From an uncultured Ruminiclostridium sp. (GTDB taxonomy: Bacteria; Bacillota; Clostridia; Oscillospirales; Ruminococcaceae): 64,000 bases of DNA. Positions 1-7,122 of the stretch are shown here, in pieces. Position 1 is the stretch's first letter; every line of letters begins with the position of its first letter. The stretch covers positions 1 to 64,000 of the forward strand of contig CANRFO010000005.1 of the NCBI GenBank assembly GCA_947629925.1, in the 5' to 3' direction. The notes beneath the pieces were generated by a model. That model had not been told where the DNA came from, made no database searches, and was given only the letters and a program-made list of their open reading frames with translations. The position numbers were made by a program, and so were the translations under genes.

Positions 1-105
1 GTTTTTCTTTCTCAACTTTCAGTCAGCTTTTTTATTTACTGCCTTTTGGCTTTTTTGTTGAGTTTTGCTCTTATCTAGTATTATATTCAAATTGGCAGAA
101 AAGGT

Positions 106-145
106 GATAAAAAGCCGTCCTGCCGAGAATACGCAAGCAGGACGG
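106..145 (-). terminator. Intrinsic terminator of leuA
   Basis: On the minus strand a 9-bp GC-rich stem (CCGTCCTGC at one arm, GCAGGACGG at the other) is followed by CTTTTTATC. It lies just past the leuA stop codon. Bases 1-105 hold no gene I can support. Confidence 0.85.
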
Positions 146-161
146 TTATAGCTTTAAAATT

Positions 162-1826
162 TTATTTTATTATATCACTTAGATTGAGCGCGCTGAGCAG
201 TCCGCGCACTGATGATGTGATAATATCACTGTGTACGCCTGCTCCCCAGGTGATAACTCCGTTTTTATCAGCGATCTCAACATATGTAATCGCTTTTGAT
301 TTTGAACCGACGTTTAAAGCATGCTCATTATATGAACAAAGCACAAACTTTAAGTCAAGACACTTTCTCAGAGCGTCGCTGACGGCATCGAGCCTGCCGT
401 TGCCTGAACCTGTAATCGTTCTTTCCTGACCGTTCTGTATAATTGTGAGCTTTGCTTCAATTTCTTCGCCCTGTACAAAATGAACCTCTTTGTATTTAAT
501 TTTGCTTTCCACATTGACGAATTTTTCGTTGAAGGCGTCATAAATTTCATCGGGCATCAGCTCTTTATGAAGCTTGTCGGAAATATCTTTTATGGCATAG
601 CTGACGGTTTCTCTGAACTTAGGAGGCAGGTCAATTCCGAATTTTCTCTGAAGAAGATAGCCTATACCGCCTTTTCCGCTTTGGCTGTTGATCCTGATAA
701 CATCTCCGTCATATTGACGTCCTATATCCTTTGGATCGATTGGAAGATAGGGAACTGTCCAGTGAGGAACTTCATTGTCTTCGCGCCATTTCATGCCCTT
801 TGCGATAGCGTCCTGATGAGAGCCTGAAAATGCTGCGAATACCAATCTGCCACTGTATGGCTGCCTGTCGTATACTTTCATGCATGTCATTTTTTCATAC
901 AATTCAATTATTTCAGGCATATTGCTGAAGTCAAGCTCAGGATCAACTCCATGAGAGTACATATTGAGTCCCAGTGTCACAATGTCAACATTACCTGTTC
1001 TTTCGCCGTTCCCGAATAACGTCCCTTCTACACGGTCAGCTCCTGCAAGAAGTCCCATTTCTGTGTCCGCGACTGCACAGCCCCTGTCATTATGAGGATG
1101 AAGAGAAACGATTACATTTTCTCTTTTATAAAGGTTTTCACACATATATTCTATCTGGCTTGCGTAAACATGAGGCATTGACAATTCCACAGTTACAGGA
1201 AGATTGATTATCACTTTATTTTCAGGTGTAGGCTCCCAGATTTTCAGCACTTCGTTGCATATTTCCAGAGCAAACTCCATTTCGGTCCCTGTAAAGCTTT
1301 CAGGCGAATATTCAAATTTAAAATTTCCCTCGGTGTTTTTTGCAAAATCCAGAAGCATTTTTGCACCGTCTGTTGCAATTTTGATAATTTCATCTTTAGG
1401 CTTTTTAAAAACCTGTTCTCTTTGCGCAACAGATGTAGAGTTATACAGATGCACGACCGCATTTTTTGCTCCTTTAAGAGCGTCGAATGTCTTTTTGATG
1501 ATATGTTCGCGAGACTGTGTCAGCACCTGAATTGTCACATCATCAGGGATAAGGTTTTTCTCTATCAGCGCGCGGCAGAACTCATATTCCGTTTCAGATG
1601 CGGCAGGAAATCCTATCTCTATTTCCTTGAATCCGATTTTAACAAGAAATTTGAAAAATTCGAGCTTCTCCTCCAGATCCATTGGAACAATGAGAGCTTG
1701 GTTCCCGTCTCTCAGATCGACGCTGCACCAAATCGGGGCTTTGTCAATGTACTCCTTTATTGTCCACTTGTAGCAAGGGTAAGGAGGCAAGAAATAGTTT
1801 CTTGTGTACTTTTCTGTGTTTTTCAT
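162..1826 (-). CDS. leuA: 2-isopropylmalate synthase (long LeuA form)
   Basis: Catalyses the first committed step of leucine synthesis: acetyl-CoA plus 2-oxoisovalerate to 2-isopropylmalate, in the cytosol. The 554-aa protein has the HMGL-like TIM-barrel signature near the N-terminus (CSVDLRDGNQAL, metal/substrate site), the second barrel motif LHPHNDRGCAVADTE and NGERTGNVD. A C-terminal leucine-feedback (LeuA allosteric) domain occupies roughly residues 420-554. Its N-terminus resembles the longer, fungal-like LeuA class rather than the short E. coli form. The ATG start has a strong AAAGGAAAGG site. It is a single-gene unit read from its own T-box leader, with its own terminator; no leuB/C/D is nearby. 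Very sure of the family. Confidence 0.95.
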   Translation of the reverse strand: MKNTEKYTRNYFLPPYPCYKWTIKEYIDKAPIWCSVDLRDGNQALIVPMDLEEKLEFFKFLVKIGFKEIEIGFPAASETEYEFCRALIEKNLIPDDVTIQVLTQSREHIIKKTFDALKGAKNAVVHLYNSTSVAQREQVFKKPKDEIIKIATDGAKMLLDFAKNTEGNFKFEYSPESFTGTEMEFALEICNEVLKIWEPTPENKVIINLPVTVELSMPHVYASQIEYMCENLYKRENVIVSLHPHNDRGCAVADTEMGLLAGADRVEGTLFGNGERTGNVDIVTLGLNMYSHGVDPELDFSNMPEIIELYEKMTCMKVYDRQPYSGRLVFAAFSGSHQDAIAKGMKWREDNEVPHWTVPYLPIDPKDIGRQYDGDVIRINSQSGKGGIGYLLQRKFGIDLPPKFRETVSYAIKDISDKLHKELMPDEIYDAFNEKFVNVESKIKYKEVHFVQGEEIEAKLTIIQNGQERTITGSGNGRLDAVSDALRKCLDLKFVLCSYNEHALNVGSKSKAITYVEIADKNGVITWGAGVHSDIITSSVRGLLSALNLSDIIK

Positions 1827-1885
1827 TATTATACCTTTCCTTTCTGTGTGTTTGCAGATGAAAAAGCTTTTGCACCCTAAAAATA

Positions 1886-2138
1886 AACCCCGTCTCTTTT
1901 ATTAAAGAGACGGGGATAAAATTCCTCGCGGTACCACTCTTTTTAGCGCGAAACGCGCTCACCTTGACCACACATCAATCAATGCGCTACTCTGTAACGG
2001 GAGAACCCGGTCAAGCCTACTGCAAATTCAGCCGACTGCTCAAGGGCGAGCTATAACAGAATCATTTTACCGTTTCACACCGAGCAACGGCTCTCTGAAA
2101 AAAATCAACTGTCTTTTTCCCTGTCATTGCATTTTAGT
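1886..2138 (-). promoter_or_regulatory. T-box leader, leucine (CUC) specifier
   Basis: tRNA-sensing riboswitch controlling leuA. Read on the minus strand it has a Stem I with AGAGAG and GGTGTGAAACGG elements. The likely specifier CTC (2048-2050), followed by GCCCTTGAG, matches tRNA-Leu. The conserved antiterminator box AGTGGTACCGCG is at 1927-1938, and a perfect terminator stem (CCCCGTCTCTTT with AAAGAGACGGGG, 1888-1915) precedes a T-rich run. Uncharged tRNA-Leu should stabilise the antiterminator and switch leuA on. The specifier call is mine, from alignment with the usual T-box layout. Confidence 0.93.
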
Positions 2139-2530
2139 AATTTTATTATATTTGATTGCTTTTGTTTTGTCAAGTGTTTTTCGGAATTTTTATGAAAAAT
2201 TTCTTTTACTCCAACAAAAATCAATAGGGAAGCGAACATCTTCTGTAAAAAATCAACATTTATATGTGACGATATCCATACCCCGACAAGTATTCCAAAC
2301 AAACCTCCCGGTATCAGATACATCAGTTTTTTCCACTGAACGAATTTATTCTTATGGTGGATTATAAGCGATACAAATGCAATAGGCAGAAAAAACAACA
2401 GATTTATTCCCTGAGCCGTGATTTGGTCAACTCCGACAAAAACAGTCAGATATATTATGAGTATAAAACCGCCGCCGAACCCCATAGACGCTGCAATACC
2501 TGATAGTGTTCCTATTATTATTTCCATCAT
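2105..2530 (-). CDS. TauE/SafE (DUF81) half-size membrane protein, second of pair
   Basis: A 141-aa integral membrane protein of the TauE/SafE family, which exports sulfite, sulfonate or related anions; substrate unknown here. Visible: an N-terminal SGIAASMGFGGGF glycine-rich motif typical of each TauE half, about four hydrophobic segments, then a charged, low-complexity C-terminal tail of about 30 residues. That tail is encoded by the leuA promoter and leader DNA, so it may be under little coding constraint. The start overlaps the stop of the upstream half by 4 nt, so the two are translationally coupled. Full-length family members are about 250 aa with eight TM segments; this and its neighbour together equal one. 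Confidence 0.8.
   Translation of the reverse strand: MMEIIIGTLSGIAASMGFGGGFILIIYLTVFVGVDQITAQGINLLFFLPIAFVSLIIHHKNKFVQWKKLMYLIPGGLFGILVGVWISSHINVDFLQKMFASLLIFVGVKEIFHKNSEKHLTKQKQSNIIKLLKCNDREKDS
2145..2173 (-). promoter_or_regulatory. SigA promoter of the leuA T-box
   Basis: Perfect consensus on the minus strand: TTGACA (2168-2173), 17-nt spacer, TATAAT (2145-2150), giving a start near 2138 just before T-box Stem I. It sits entirely inside the 3' end of the upstream TauE-like gene. Confidence 0.85.
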
Positions 2531-2868
2531 TTTAAAAGTATCCTGATTGCCGCCGCCAGCATAATTCCGCCAAATATTCTTCTTAATACAGAATTTGAAA
2601 TGTTTTTAAGAAATATCGCCCCAATTACAGCGCCGATTATTCCATACGGGATATACTTGGCAGCAGTTATAAAATCAAGCTTGTCACCGAGCAAATAGCT
2701 TATTGTTGTAGCTATACTGAGGATAAAAATAAAAGCTACAGATGTGGCGTGACTTTCTTTTGCTTCACTTCCCGTTGCTTCCAGCAGCGGAACAGCGGCA
2801 ATCCCTCCGCCTGAACCGAAAAGCCCGTTTAACAGCCCGCACAGTAACCCCATGATATGTTTTTTCAT
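2527..2868 (-). CDS. TauE/SafE (DUF81) half-size membrane protein, first of pair
   Basis: A 113-aa membrane protein, the N-terminal half equivalent of a TauE/SafE permease. It has the glycine-rich LLNGLFGSGGGIAAVPLL motif and about four hydrophobic segments. ATG start with a GGCGGAG site. It overlaps the next half-gene by 4 nt (ATGA type). The likely product is a hetero-oligomer in the cytoplasmic membrane. No strong SigA promoter is visible just upstream, and the hairpin at 2929-2954 would stop transcription arriving from the DUF1292 side. No sulfur-metabolism gene is adjacent, so the substrate is not inferred. Confidence 0.8.
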   Translation of the reverse strand: MKKHIMGLLCGLLNGLFGSGGGIAAVPLLEATGSEAKESHATSVAFIFILSIATTISYLLGDKLDFITAAKYIPYGIIGAVIGAIFLKNISNSVLRRIFGGIMLAAAIRILLK

Positions 2869-2923
2869 TATTGCTCCGCCTTTTTTATTTATTTTGCGTC
2901 TGTCGCAGCTTTTTATACAAAAT

Positions 2924-3126
2924 AAAATACGGAGCTTTCCGAAGAAAGCTCCGTTTACCGCCGCGCCGTCGCATGATGAATAAAAACCCGCTTATGAGCA
3001 GGGTGGGTAAAGATCCCCTTGCAGGTTCACGCTCCCTTCGTCCGCGTTGCGGGAGGTCTGCAATCCGCTGCAAACGAGAAATCCCTTTTAACTATGTGTT
3101 GGATTTTATGAACCACCACACTAACT
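2924..3126 (-). ncRNA. Structured small RNA candidate (6S-like?)
   Basis: About 200 nt without a credible gene between the DUF1292 stop and a terminator. Complementary arms include TTGCAG (3019-3024) with CTGCAA (3058-3063), nested CTCCC (3032-3036) with GGGAG (3051-3055), a CCTGCT/AGCGGG hairpin near 2988-3004, and AAATCC/GGATTT closer to the 5' end. Length, long-hairpin shape and stand-alone terminator fit 6S RNA, but I cannot confirm the family. No good promoter is visible, so it could be a processed 3' UTR. The minus strand is favoured because only that side has a proper terminator. Confidence 0.4.
2929..2954 (-). terminator. Terminator with UUCG tetraloop
   Basis: Minus-strand 11-bp stem ACGGAGCTTTC / GAAAGCTCCGT closed by TTCG and followed by ATTTTATTTTG. 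It ends the structured RNA candidate and/or the DUF1292 transcript. The opposite strand has a poor T tract. Confidence 0.8.
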
Positions 3127-3179
3127 GAACGTAGCAGTGATATTATTATTTATTAAAACAACAAATAAATGCCTGTATA

Positions 3180-3509
3180 TTATTGGCAGTGACCACAGTC
3201 ACAATTGTCTTCATGCTCATCATCACCGTAAAGTGAATCCAGATGTTCTATAAAAGCTTGCCCTACTTCGTCGTACAGATCCTCGTCATCAACGGTGGAC
3301 AGCATATATTCGCCTTCTTCTTCGATCTCCTTCAGAATGATGAATTCAACATCTTCATCGTCCATTTCATCGCTTTCATTATACGGAACGAGCGCAACAT
3401 AGTTCTGATCGTCGTAGCAGATAGCGTCGATAACTTCAAAAGGTTCTCCGTCAAGATCAACTATCTGGGGTTCGTATTCTTCAAATCCATCTTTTTTATC
3501 TTCAGCCAT
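3180..3509 (-). CDS. DUF1292 (YrzB-like) acidic protein
   Basis: A 109-aa, very acidic protein of the DUF1292 family, widespread in Bacillota and of unknown function. Visible: a central beta-rich core (IVDLDGEPFEVIDAICYDD, then YVALVPY and EFIILKE), long Asp/Glu runs and a C-terminal DNCDCGHCQ tail that could bind a metal. In many Bacillota the family sits near yrrK/yrzL; that context is absent here. The start is preceded by an 11-bp hairpin rather than directly by a Shine-Dalgarno (see the leader entry). It is transcribed alone from a perfect SigA promoter. Confidence 0.85.
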   Translation of the reverse strand: MAEDKKDGFEEYEPQIVDLDGEPFEVIDAICYDDQNYVALVPYNESDEMDDEDVEFIILKEIEEEGEYMLSTVDDEDLYDEVGQAFIEHLDSLYGDDEHEDNCDCGHCQ

Positions 3510-3560
3510 TTTACGAAATACTTTTAAAAAGTGTGAACATGCTTTTTAAAAGACTCTCCT
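3510..3560 (-). promoter_or_regulatory. Shine-Dalgarno-hairpin-start leader of DUF1292 gene
   Basis: On the minus strand AAAGGAGAGT (AGGAG = 3556-3560) is followed by a perfect 11-bp stem, CTTTTAAAAAG (3542-3552) with CTTTTTAAAAG (3521-3531), then 11 nt and the ATG (3509). No other Shine-Dalgarno lies near the start. The loop also contains an ATG opening a 9-codon frame ending TAAAATG at the gene start, an alternative (coupling) reading. Confidence 0.6.
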
Positions 3561-3581
3561 TTCATTTTACCTAACTATTTA

Positions 3582-3610
3582 ATTATATCTTATATATGGT
3601 TTCGTGTCAA
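3582..3610 (-). promoter_or_regulatory. SigA promoter of DUF1292 gene
   Basis: Perfect TTGACA (3605-3610), 17-nt spacer, TATAAT (3582-3587) on the minus strand; start near 3575 gives a leader of about 65 nt. Confidence 0.85.
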
Positions 3611-3717
3611 TAGAAAAAGAAATGTTTTTGATTACCAAAAGTAATTTATGTGTAAAATGCAACAATAATTATTAACAACAGAGGAAAATTATATACAAAA
3701 TAACAATAAGGAAATCG

Positions 3718-3746
3718 TTGACATTTATATATAAATATGCTATTAT
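3718..3746 (+). promoter_or_regulatory. SigA promoter of the large RNA
   Basis: TTGACA (3718-3723), 17-nt spacer, TATTAT (3741-3746); predicted start near 3753. It faces away from the DUF1292 promoter. Confidence 0.8.
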
Positions 3747-3752
3747 ATAACC

Positions 3753-4413
3753 AAGGAAAGAGAGACAGAAAACCTCAGAAATGTAAGCTGTCAAATCGAC
3801 CGATGAATGACGGGATTGACTTAAAAGGATTCTGAGAGGGTGAAAATTTAAGGAATTTTTTGCTAATGTTTTTATTTCCTACGGCAAAGCTGAAAAGAAT
3901 AATGACTTTCATGCGATAATTACAAAACGACATTTTTCAGAGTTCGGCTTTGATGTACAGTTTGATGGTTGTACAAATTTTTACCGGGAAAGGAAGCGAG
4001 TCCGATGGAAATAATTGAATCACAGAATCACGCATTGCGGCTCGTGACCGTGAATTGACTTACTTTAAGAAATCTGAAATTTGAAATACAGCTCGTATGG
4101 CTGACATATTTCAATTTGATTTACATCAGAACGATTAGTTCATGAAATGTCTTCACAGTGTCATGGCTGCAATAAGTGATACGACCCGGGCGTAAACCCG
4201 AGGAGTATGCAGCTGAAACTGCTTTAATATATTTAATCCCATTCGGGGAGTTGATTGAAAATGAGAATTGTTTTCAGGATCGGACCCAGTGAATAACAGA
4301 AAGGGATTAAGCCAATGTACTGATTAAATTGACAATTGAATAACGTCCTGCGGGTAATGCCGCGTATAAAAGGATACATAAACCTCTTGCAGAAAACCTG
4401 CAAGAGGTTTTTT
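3753..4413 (+). ncRNA. Large (~660 nt) structured non-coding RNA, family unassigned
   Basis: This fills the longest gene-free stretch in the window. It has its own near-consensus promoter and a strong terminator, and no protein frame I would believe. Complementary arms run along the whole length: CCTCAGAA (3773-3780) with TTCTGAGAGG (3830-3839); GTCAAATC with GATTGAC inside it; TGTACA twice (3954-3959, 3970-3975); TCACG/CGTGA (4028-4032, 4043-4047); a long A/T-rich stem 4076-4088 with 4106-4117; CATGA/TCATG (4141-4145, 4161-4165); CGGG/CCCG (4187-4200); GCAG/CTGC (4209-4222); TTAATCCC/GGGATTAA (4233-4240, 4303-4310) enclosing a GAAAA/TTTTC hairpin; GCGG/CCGC (4350-4363). RNase P, tmRNA and SRP signatures are absent. 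Size and independence recall ROOL, GOLLD or OLE RNAs, but I cannot assign one. A possible 17-codon frame at 3867 is not convincing. Confidence 0.75.
4381..4413 (+). terminator. Strong intrinsic terminator of the large RNA
   Basis: Perfect 12-bp stem AACCTCTTGCAG (4381-4392) / CTGCAAGAGGTT (4398-4409) with a 5-nt loop and a T tract. It separates the RNA from the kinase gene promoter. Confidence 0.95.
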
Positions 4414-4427
4414 GGTGATAAAGCGTA

Positions 4428-4456
4428 TTGACAAATCCGTGAAATAGAGTTATTTT
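4428..4456 (+). promoter_or_regulatory. SigA promoter of the PfkB kinase gene
   Basis: TTGACA (4428-4433), 17-nt spacer, TATTTT (4451-4456), directly after the RNA terminator; start near 4463. Confidence 0.75.
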
Positions 4457-4488
4457 ATATAAAACAGTTTTGATTATACGGAGGCAAA

Positions 4489-5406
4489 ATGATATACACA
4501 GTAACATTCAATCCCGCAATAGATTATGTGATTTCATTACCTGAGTTTGTTGAAGGGAAAATAAACCGTTTTTCGGAAGAAGAAATTTTTGTAGGCGGCA
4601 AAGGGATAAATGTCTCTATAATGCTTAATCGCCTTGGAATAGCATCGAAAGCCTTAGGATTTACAGCGGGCTTTACAGGCAAGGCAATAGAAAATGACCT
4701 GACGGAGCAGGGAATAGAAACAGATTTTATACACTTAAAAAATGGCAGATCACGTATAAACGTTAAAATAAAAGCAGAGCTTGAAAGCGAAATAAACGGG
4801 ATCGGACCTGTTGTTGGAAAAGAAGCCGTTGATATGCTGTTTACTAAGCTTGATGATTTGATAGAGGGGGATACTCTTGTGTTGGCAGGGAGCATGCCTA
4901 CTTCTCTTCCAAACGATATTTATGAACAGATAGCGTGTCGTTTGAACTCTAAAAAAATAATGATTGTTATAGACGCATCGGGGGAATTGCTGCTTAATGT
5001 TTTGAAATATCGCCCTTTCTTGGTAAAACCGAATCACCATGAGCTTGGTGAAATGTTCGGCACAGAAATAACAGACAGTGAAAAAGCTAGTTTTTATGCA
5101 GAAAAGTTAAAAAATAAAGGGGCAAAAAACGTTCTTGTTTCTATGGCGGAGAATGGAGCCGTCCTTCTTGACTCAAACGGAAATTTTCATCAGATAAACG
5201 CTCCGCTCGGAAAAGTTGTGAATTCGGTAGGAGCGGGAGATTCAATGGTAGCCGGGTTTTTGGCAGGGTATACTGAAAGAAAGAATTATGAATATGCCCT
5301 TTCACTGGGAATTGCGGCAGGAAGCGCAACAGCGTTTTCTAAAGGACTTTCGGAAAAAGAAAAAGTATATGAAATTTTATCTTCACTAATAAAAAATGAT
5401 TTTTAA
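4489..5406 (+). CDS. fruK: 1-phosphofructokinase family (PfkB/FruK-type) kinase
   Basis: A 305-aa ribokinase-fold sugar-phosphate kinase, probably fructose-1-phosphate to fructose-1,6-bisphosphate. Evidence: TFNPAIDYVI at the N-terminus (substrate Asp), FVGGKGINVS (first PfkB signature), LAGSMP and the C-terminal NSVGAGDSMVAGFLAG motif with the catalytic Asp. This layout is the FruK/LacC branch rather than sugar kinases proper. ATG start with a CGGAGG site. The usual fructose partners (fruR regulator, fruA PTS permease) are absent, so tagatose-6-phosphate kinase is possible and the substrate is not certain. Confidence 0.85.
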   Translation: MIYTVTFNPAIDYVISLPEFVEGKINRFSEEEIFVGGKGINVSIMLNRLGIASKALGFTAGFTGKAIENDLTEQGIETDFIHLKNGRSRINVKIKAELESEINGIGPVVGKEAVDMLFTKLDDLIEGDTLVLAGSMPTSLPNDIYEQIACRLNSKKIMIVIDASGELLLNVLKYRPFLVKPNHHELGEMFGTEITDSEKASFYAEKLKNKGAKNVLVSMAENGAVLLDSNGNFHQINAPLGKVVNSVGAGDSMVAGFLAGYTERKNYEYALSLGIAAGSATAFSKGLSEKEKVYEILSSLIKNDF

Positions 5407-5452
5407 AACTACTTTATTATTTCAGCATCAAAGCGTTACAAATATCTCCTCC

Positions 5453-5482
5453 TTGACAAGAAAGGTATTTGTGTGATATAAT
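5453..5482 (+). promoter_or_regulatory. SigA promoter of hpt/HD-GYP unit
   Basis: TTGACA (5453-5458), 18-nt spacer, TATAAT (5477-5482), about 55 nt ahead of the Hpt gene. Confidence 0.75.
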
Positions 5483-5536
5483 AATTTTGAATAAAAATGC
5501 AACATTTAAGTGTTTTAAGAAAGGAACCTTGTTGAT

Positions 5537-5887
5537 ATGGCATTGATTGAAGAACTTGAATCGCTTGGAGTAGATACACAGGAAGCATTACAGAGATTTA
5601 GCGGAAACAGCGCTTTATATGAGAGAATGGTCGGTAAATTTCCGCCTGCGGCAGCTGATTTAAAGGTTTTGGAGTTTTTTGAAAAAGGAGATTATGAAAC
5701 CGCACTTTCAAATGCACACACCTTGAAAGGTGTAACAGGAAACCTTTCGCTTACTCCTTTATATAATGCATATACTGAAATAGTAGCTTTGCTTAGAGCC
5801 AATGATCCTGAAAAAGCAAAAAGCATATTGCTGGAAATTATTCCTGTTCAGGCAGATATTATTTCATGCATTGAAAGAAACAAATAA
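5537..5887 (+). CDS. Stand-alone Hpt (histidine phosphotransfer) protein
   Basis: A 116-aa all-helical phosphotransfer domain. The phospho-accepting site is His61 in SNAHTLKGVTGNL, matching the HxxKG Hpt core. It carries no kinase domain, so it should relay phosphate between a sensor kinase elsewhere and a receiver. The obvious receiver is the REC-HD-GYP protein encoded 38 nt downstream. An AAGGAA site lies about 11 nt before the ATG. It is the first gene of a two-gene unit with its own promoter. The partner pairing is inference from adjacency. Confidence 0.9.
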   Translation: MALIEELESLGVDTQEALQRFSGNSALYERMVGKFPPAAADLKVLEFFEKGDYETALSNAHTLKGVTGNLSLTPLYNAYTEIVALLRANDPEKAKSILLEIIPVQADIISCIERNK

Positions 5888-5925
5888 CTCAACATTAAAT
5901 TCAGATATCTTATTCGGAGGGACTT

Positions 5926-6975
5926 GTGGAAAAAGACAGAACTATACTTATCGTTGATGACCAGGAAATAAATCGTGTAATTCTTGCTGAAGGTTTTCGG
6001 GATAATTATAATATTATAGAAGCTGAAAATGGCAGTCAGGCGGTCGAAGTAATTGACAGCGGAAGAAAAATATCCGCTGTTCTTCTTGACCTTATCATGC
6101 CGGAAATGGATGGAATTTCTGTTCTTCGTCATATGAACAAAACCGGTTCAATAAGCCGTATTCCTGTTTTTATTGTTACTGCCGCTACTGAAAAGGACAG
6201 TAGGGAATTGCTTATGACCGCATATGATTTGGGAGCGGTTGACGTTATTTCCAAGCCTTTTTTTATGAACTTCCTTAAATGCCGTATCGGAAACGTAGTG
6301 GAGCTTTATCGCCATAGAGAGGATCTGGAAGCCCTTGTTGAGGAAAAGGTGAACCGTCTTGAAATAATAAATAAGTCTATGGTTGAAGCTCTGGCAAATA
6401 TTATTGAGTTTCGTGACTGTGAATCAGGCGAGCATGTAAAGCGCATAAGTGGTCTTACAAAAATACTTATGACCGAAGTCACAAGAATGTACCCCGAATA
6501 TTATCTTTCAAAAGAAGAAATAGATAAGATCGCAACCGCTTCAATACTTCATGATGTAGGAAAAATAGCAATACCCGATAATATTCTTAATAAACCCGGA
6601 AGGCTTACAAAAGAAGAGTTTGAGATAATGAAGCTTCATACTGTAAAGGGTTGTGAGATACTCGCAAATATTCCTAACCTTATAGATGAAGACATATATA
6701 ATTACAGCTATGACATTTGCCGCCATCATCATGAGCGCTGGGACGGGAGAGGTTATCCTGACGGAATAAAGGGTGATGAAATATCAATTTGGGCGCAGGC
6801 GGTAGCTATTGTTGATGTGTATGATGCTCTTATTTCACCGAGAGTATATAAAGCCGCATATGAGCATGAGGTCGCTGTAAATATGATCTATAACGGCGAG
6901 TGCGGTACTTTCAACCCGAAAGTCCTTGAAGCTTTTAACAATGCTATCGGTAAAAGCGAAAAGAAGTCATTTTAA
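5926..6975 (+). CDS. Response regulator with REC and HD-GYP c-di-GMP phosphodiesterase domains
   Basis: A 349-aa RpfG-like protein. The N-terminal receiver (about 1-125) has acidic pocket DD at 11-12, phospho-Asp55 in AVLLDLIMPEMDG, and a conserved Lys in ISKPFF. A linker coiled coil around 130-150 leads to an HD-GYP domain with HDVGK (208-212), HHHERWDGRGYPDG (GYP near 274) and the family's DVYDAL motif. Predicted to hydrolyse c-di-GMP (to pGpG or GMP) under phosphorylation control. GTG start with CGGAGG at good spacing. It follows the Hpt gene and ends in a terminator. No diguanylate cyclase is nearby. Confidence 0.92.
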   Translation: MEKDRTILIVDDQEINRVILAEGFRDNYNIIEAENGSQAVEVIDSGRKISAVLLDLIMPEMDGISVLRHMNKTGSISRIPVFIVTAATEKDSRELLMTAYDLGAVDVISKPFFMNFLKCRIGNVVELYRHREDLEALVEEKVNRLEIINKSMVEALANIIEFRDCESGEHVKRISGLTKILMTEVTRMYPEYYLSKEEIDKIATASILHDVGKIAIPDNILNKPGRLTKEEFEIMKLHTVKGCEILANIPNLIDEDIYNYSYDICRHHHERWDGRGYPDGIKGDEISIWAQAVAIVDVYDALISPRVYKAAYEHEVAVNMIYNGECGTFNPKVLEAFNNAIGKSEKKSF

Positions 6976-6981
6976 AATAAA

Positions 6982-7020
6982 CCGTCCTGATATAGAAGAA
7001 CCTATGTCAGGACGGCTTTG
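6982..7020 (+). terminator. Terminator after the HD-GYP gene
   Basis: Stem CCGTCCTGA.../...TCAGGACGG (6982-7015) followed by CTTTGATTTTT. Confidence 0.85.
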
Positions 7021-7043
7021 ATTTTTATTTACTGAGATAATGC

Positions 7044-7075
7044 AAAAGCAGACTTTATGAAAGTCTGCTTTTATT
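7044..7075. terminator. Second, possibly bidirectional terminator
   Basis: Perfect hairpin AAAAGCAGACTTT / AAAGTCTGCTTTT with a 3-nt loop. The T tract is good on plus and present on minus. It lies between the convergent HD-GYP and cdaR genes and can serve both. Confidence 0.75.
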
Positions 7076-7122
7076 GTTTTATAAATGAATTGCTTGTTGT
7101 TCAATTTACTTTTCGTAAACTT

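Noticed and set aside
2871-3128. 85-codon plus-strand frame and a 62-codon minus-strand frame
   Set aside because: Both run through stem arms and the terminator; Arg/Pro-rich, no ribosome site. The region reads as structured RNA.
3753-4413. RNase P RNA, tmRNA or SRP RNA as identity of the large RNA
   Set aside because: No GAGGAAAGTCC-type P4 motif, no tRNA-like ends with a tag frame, and no GGAAGGAAGCAG SRP loop.
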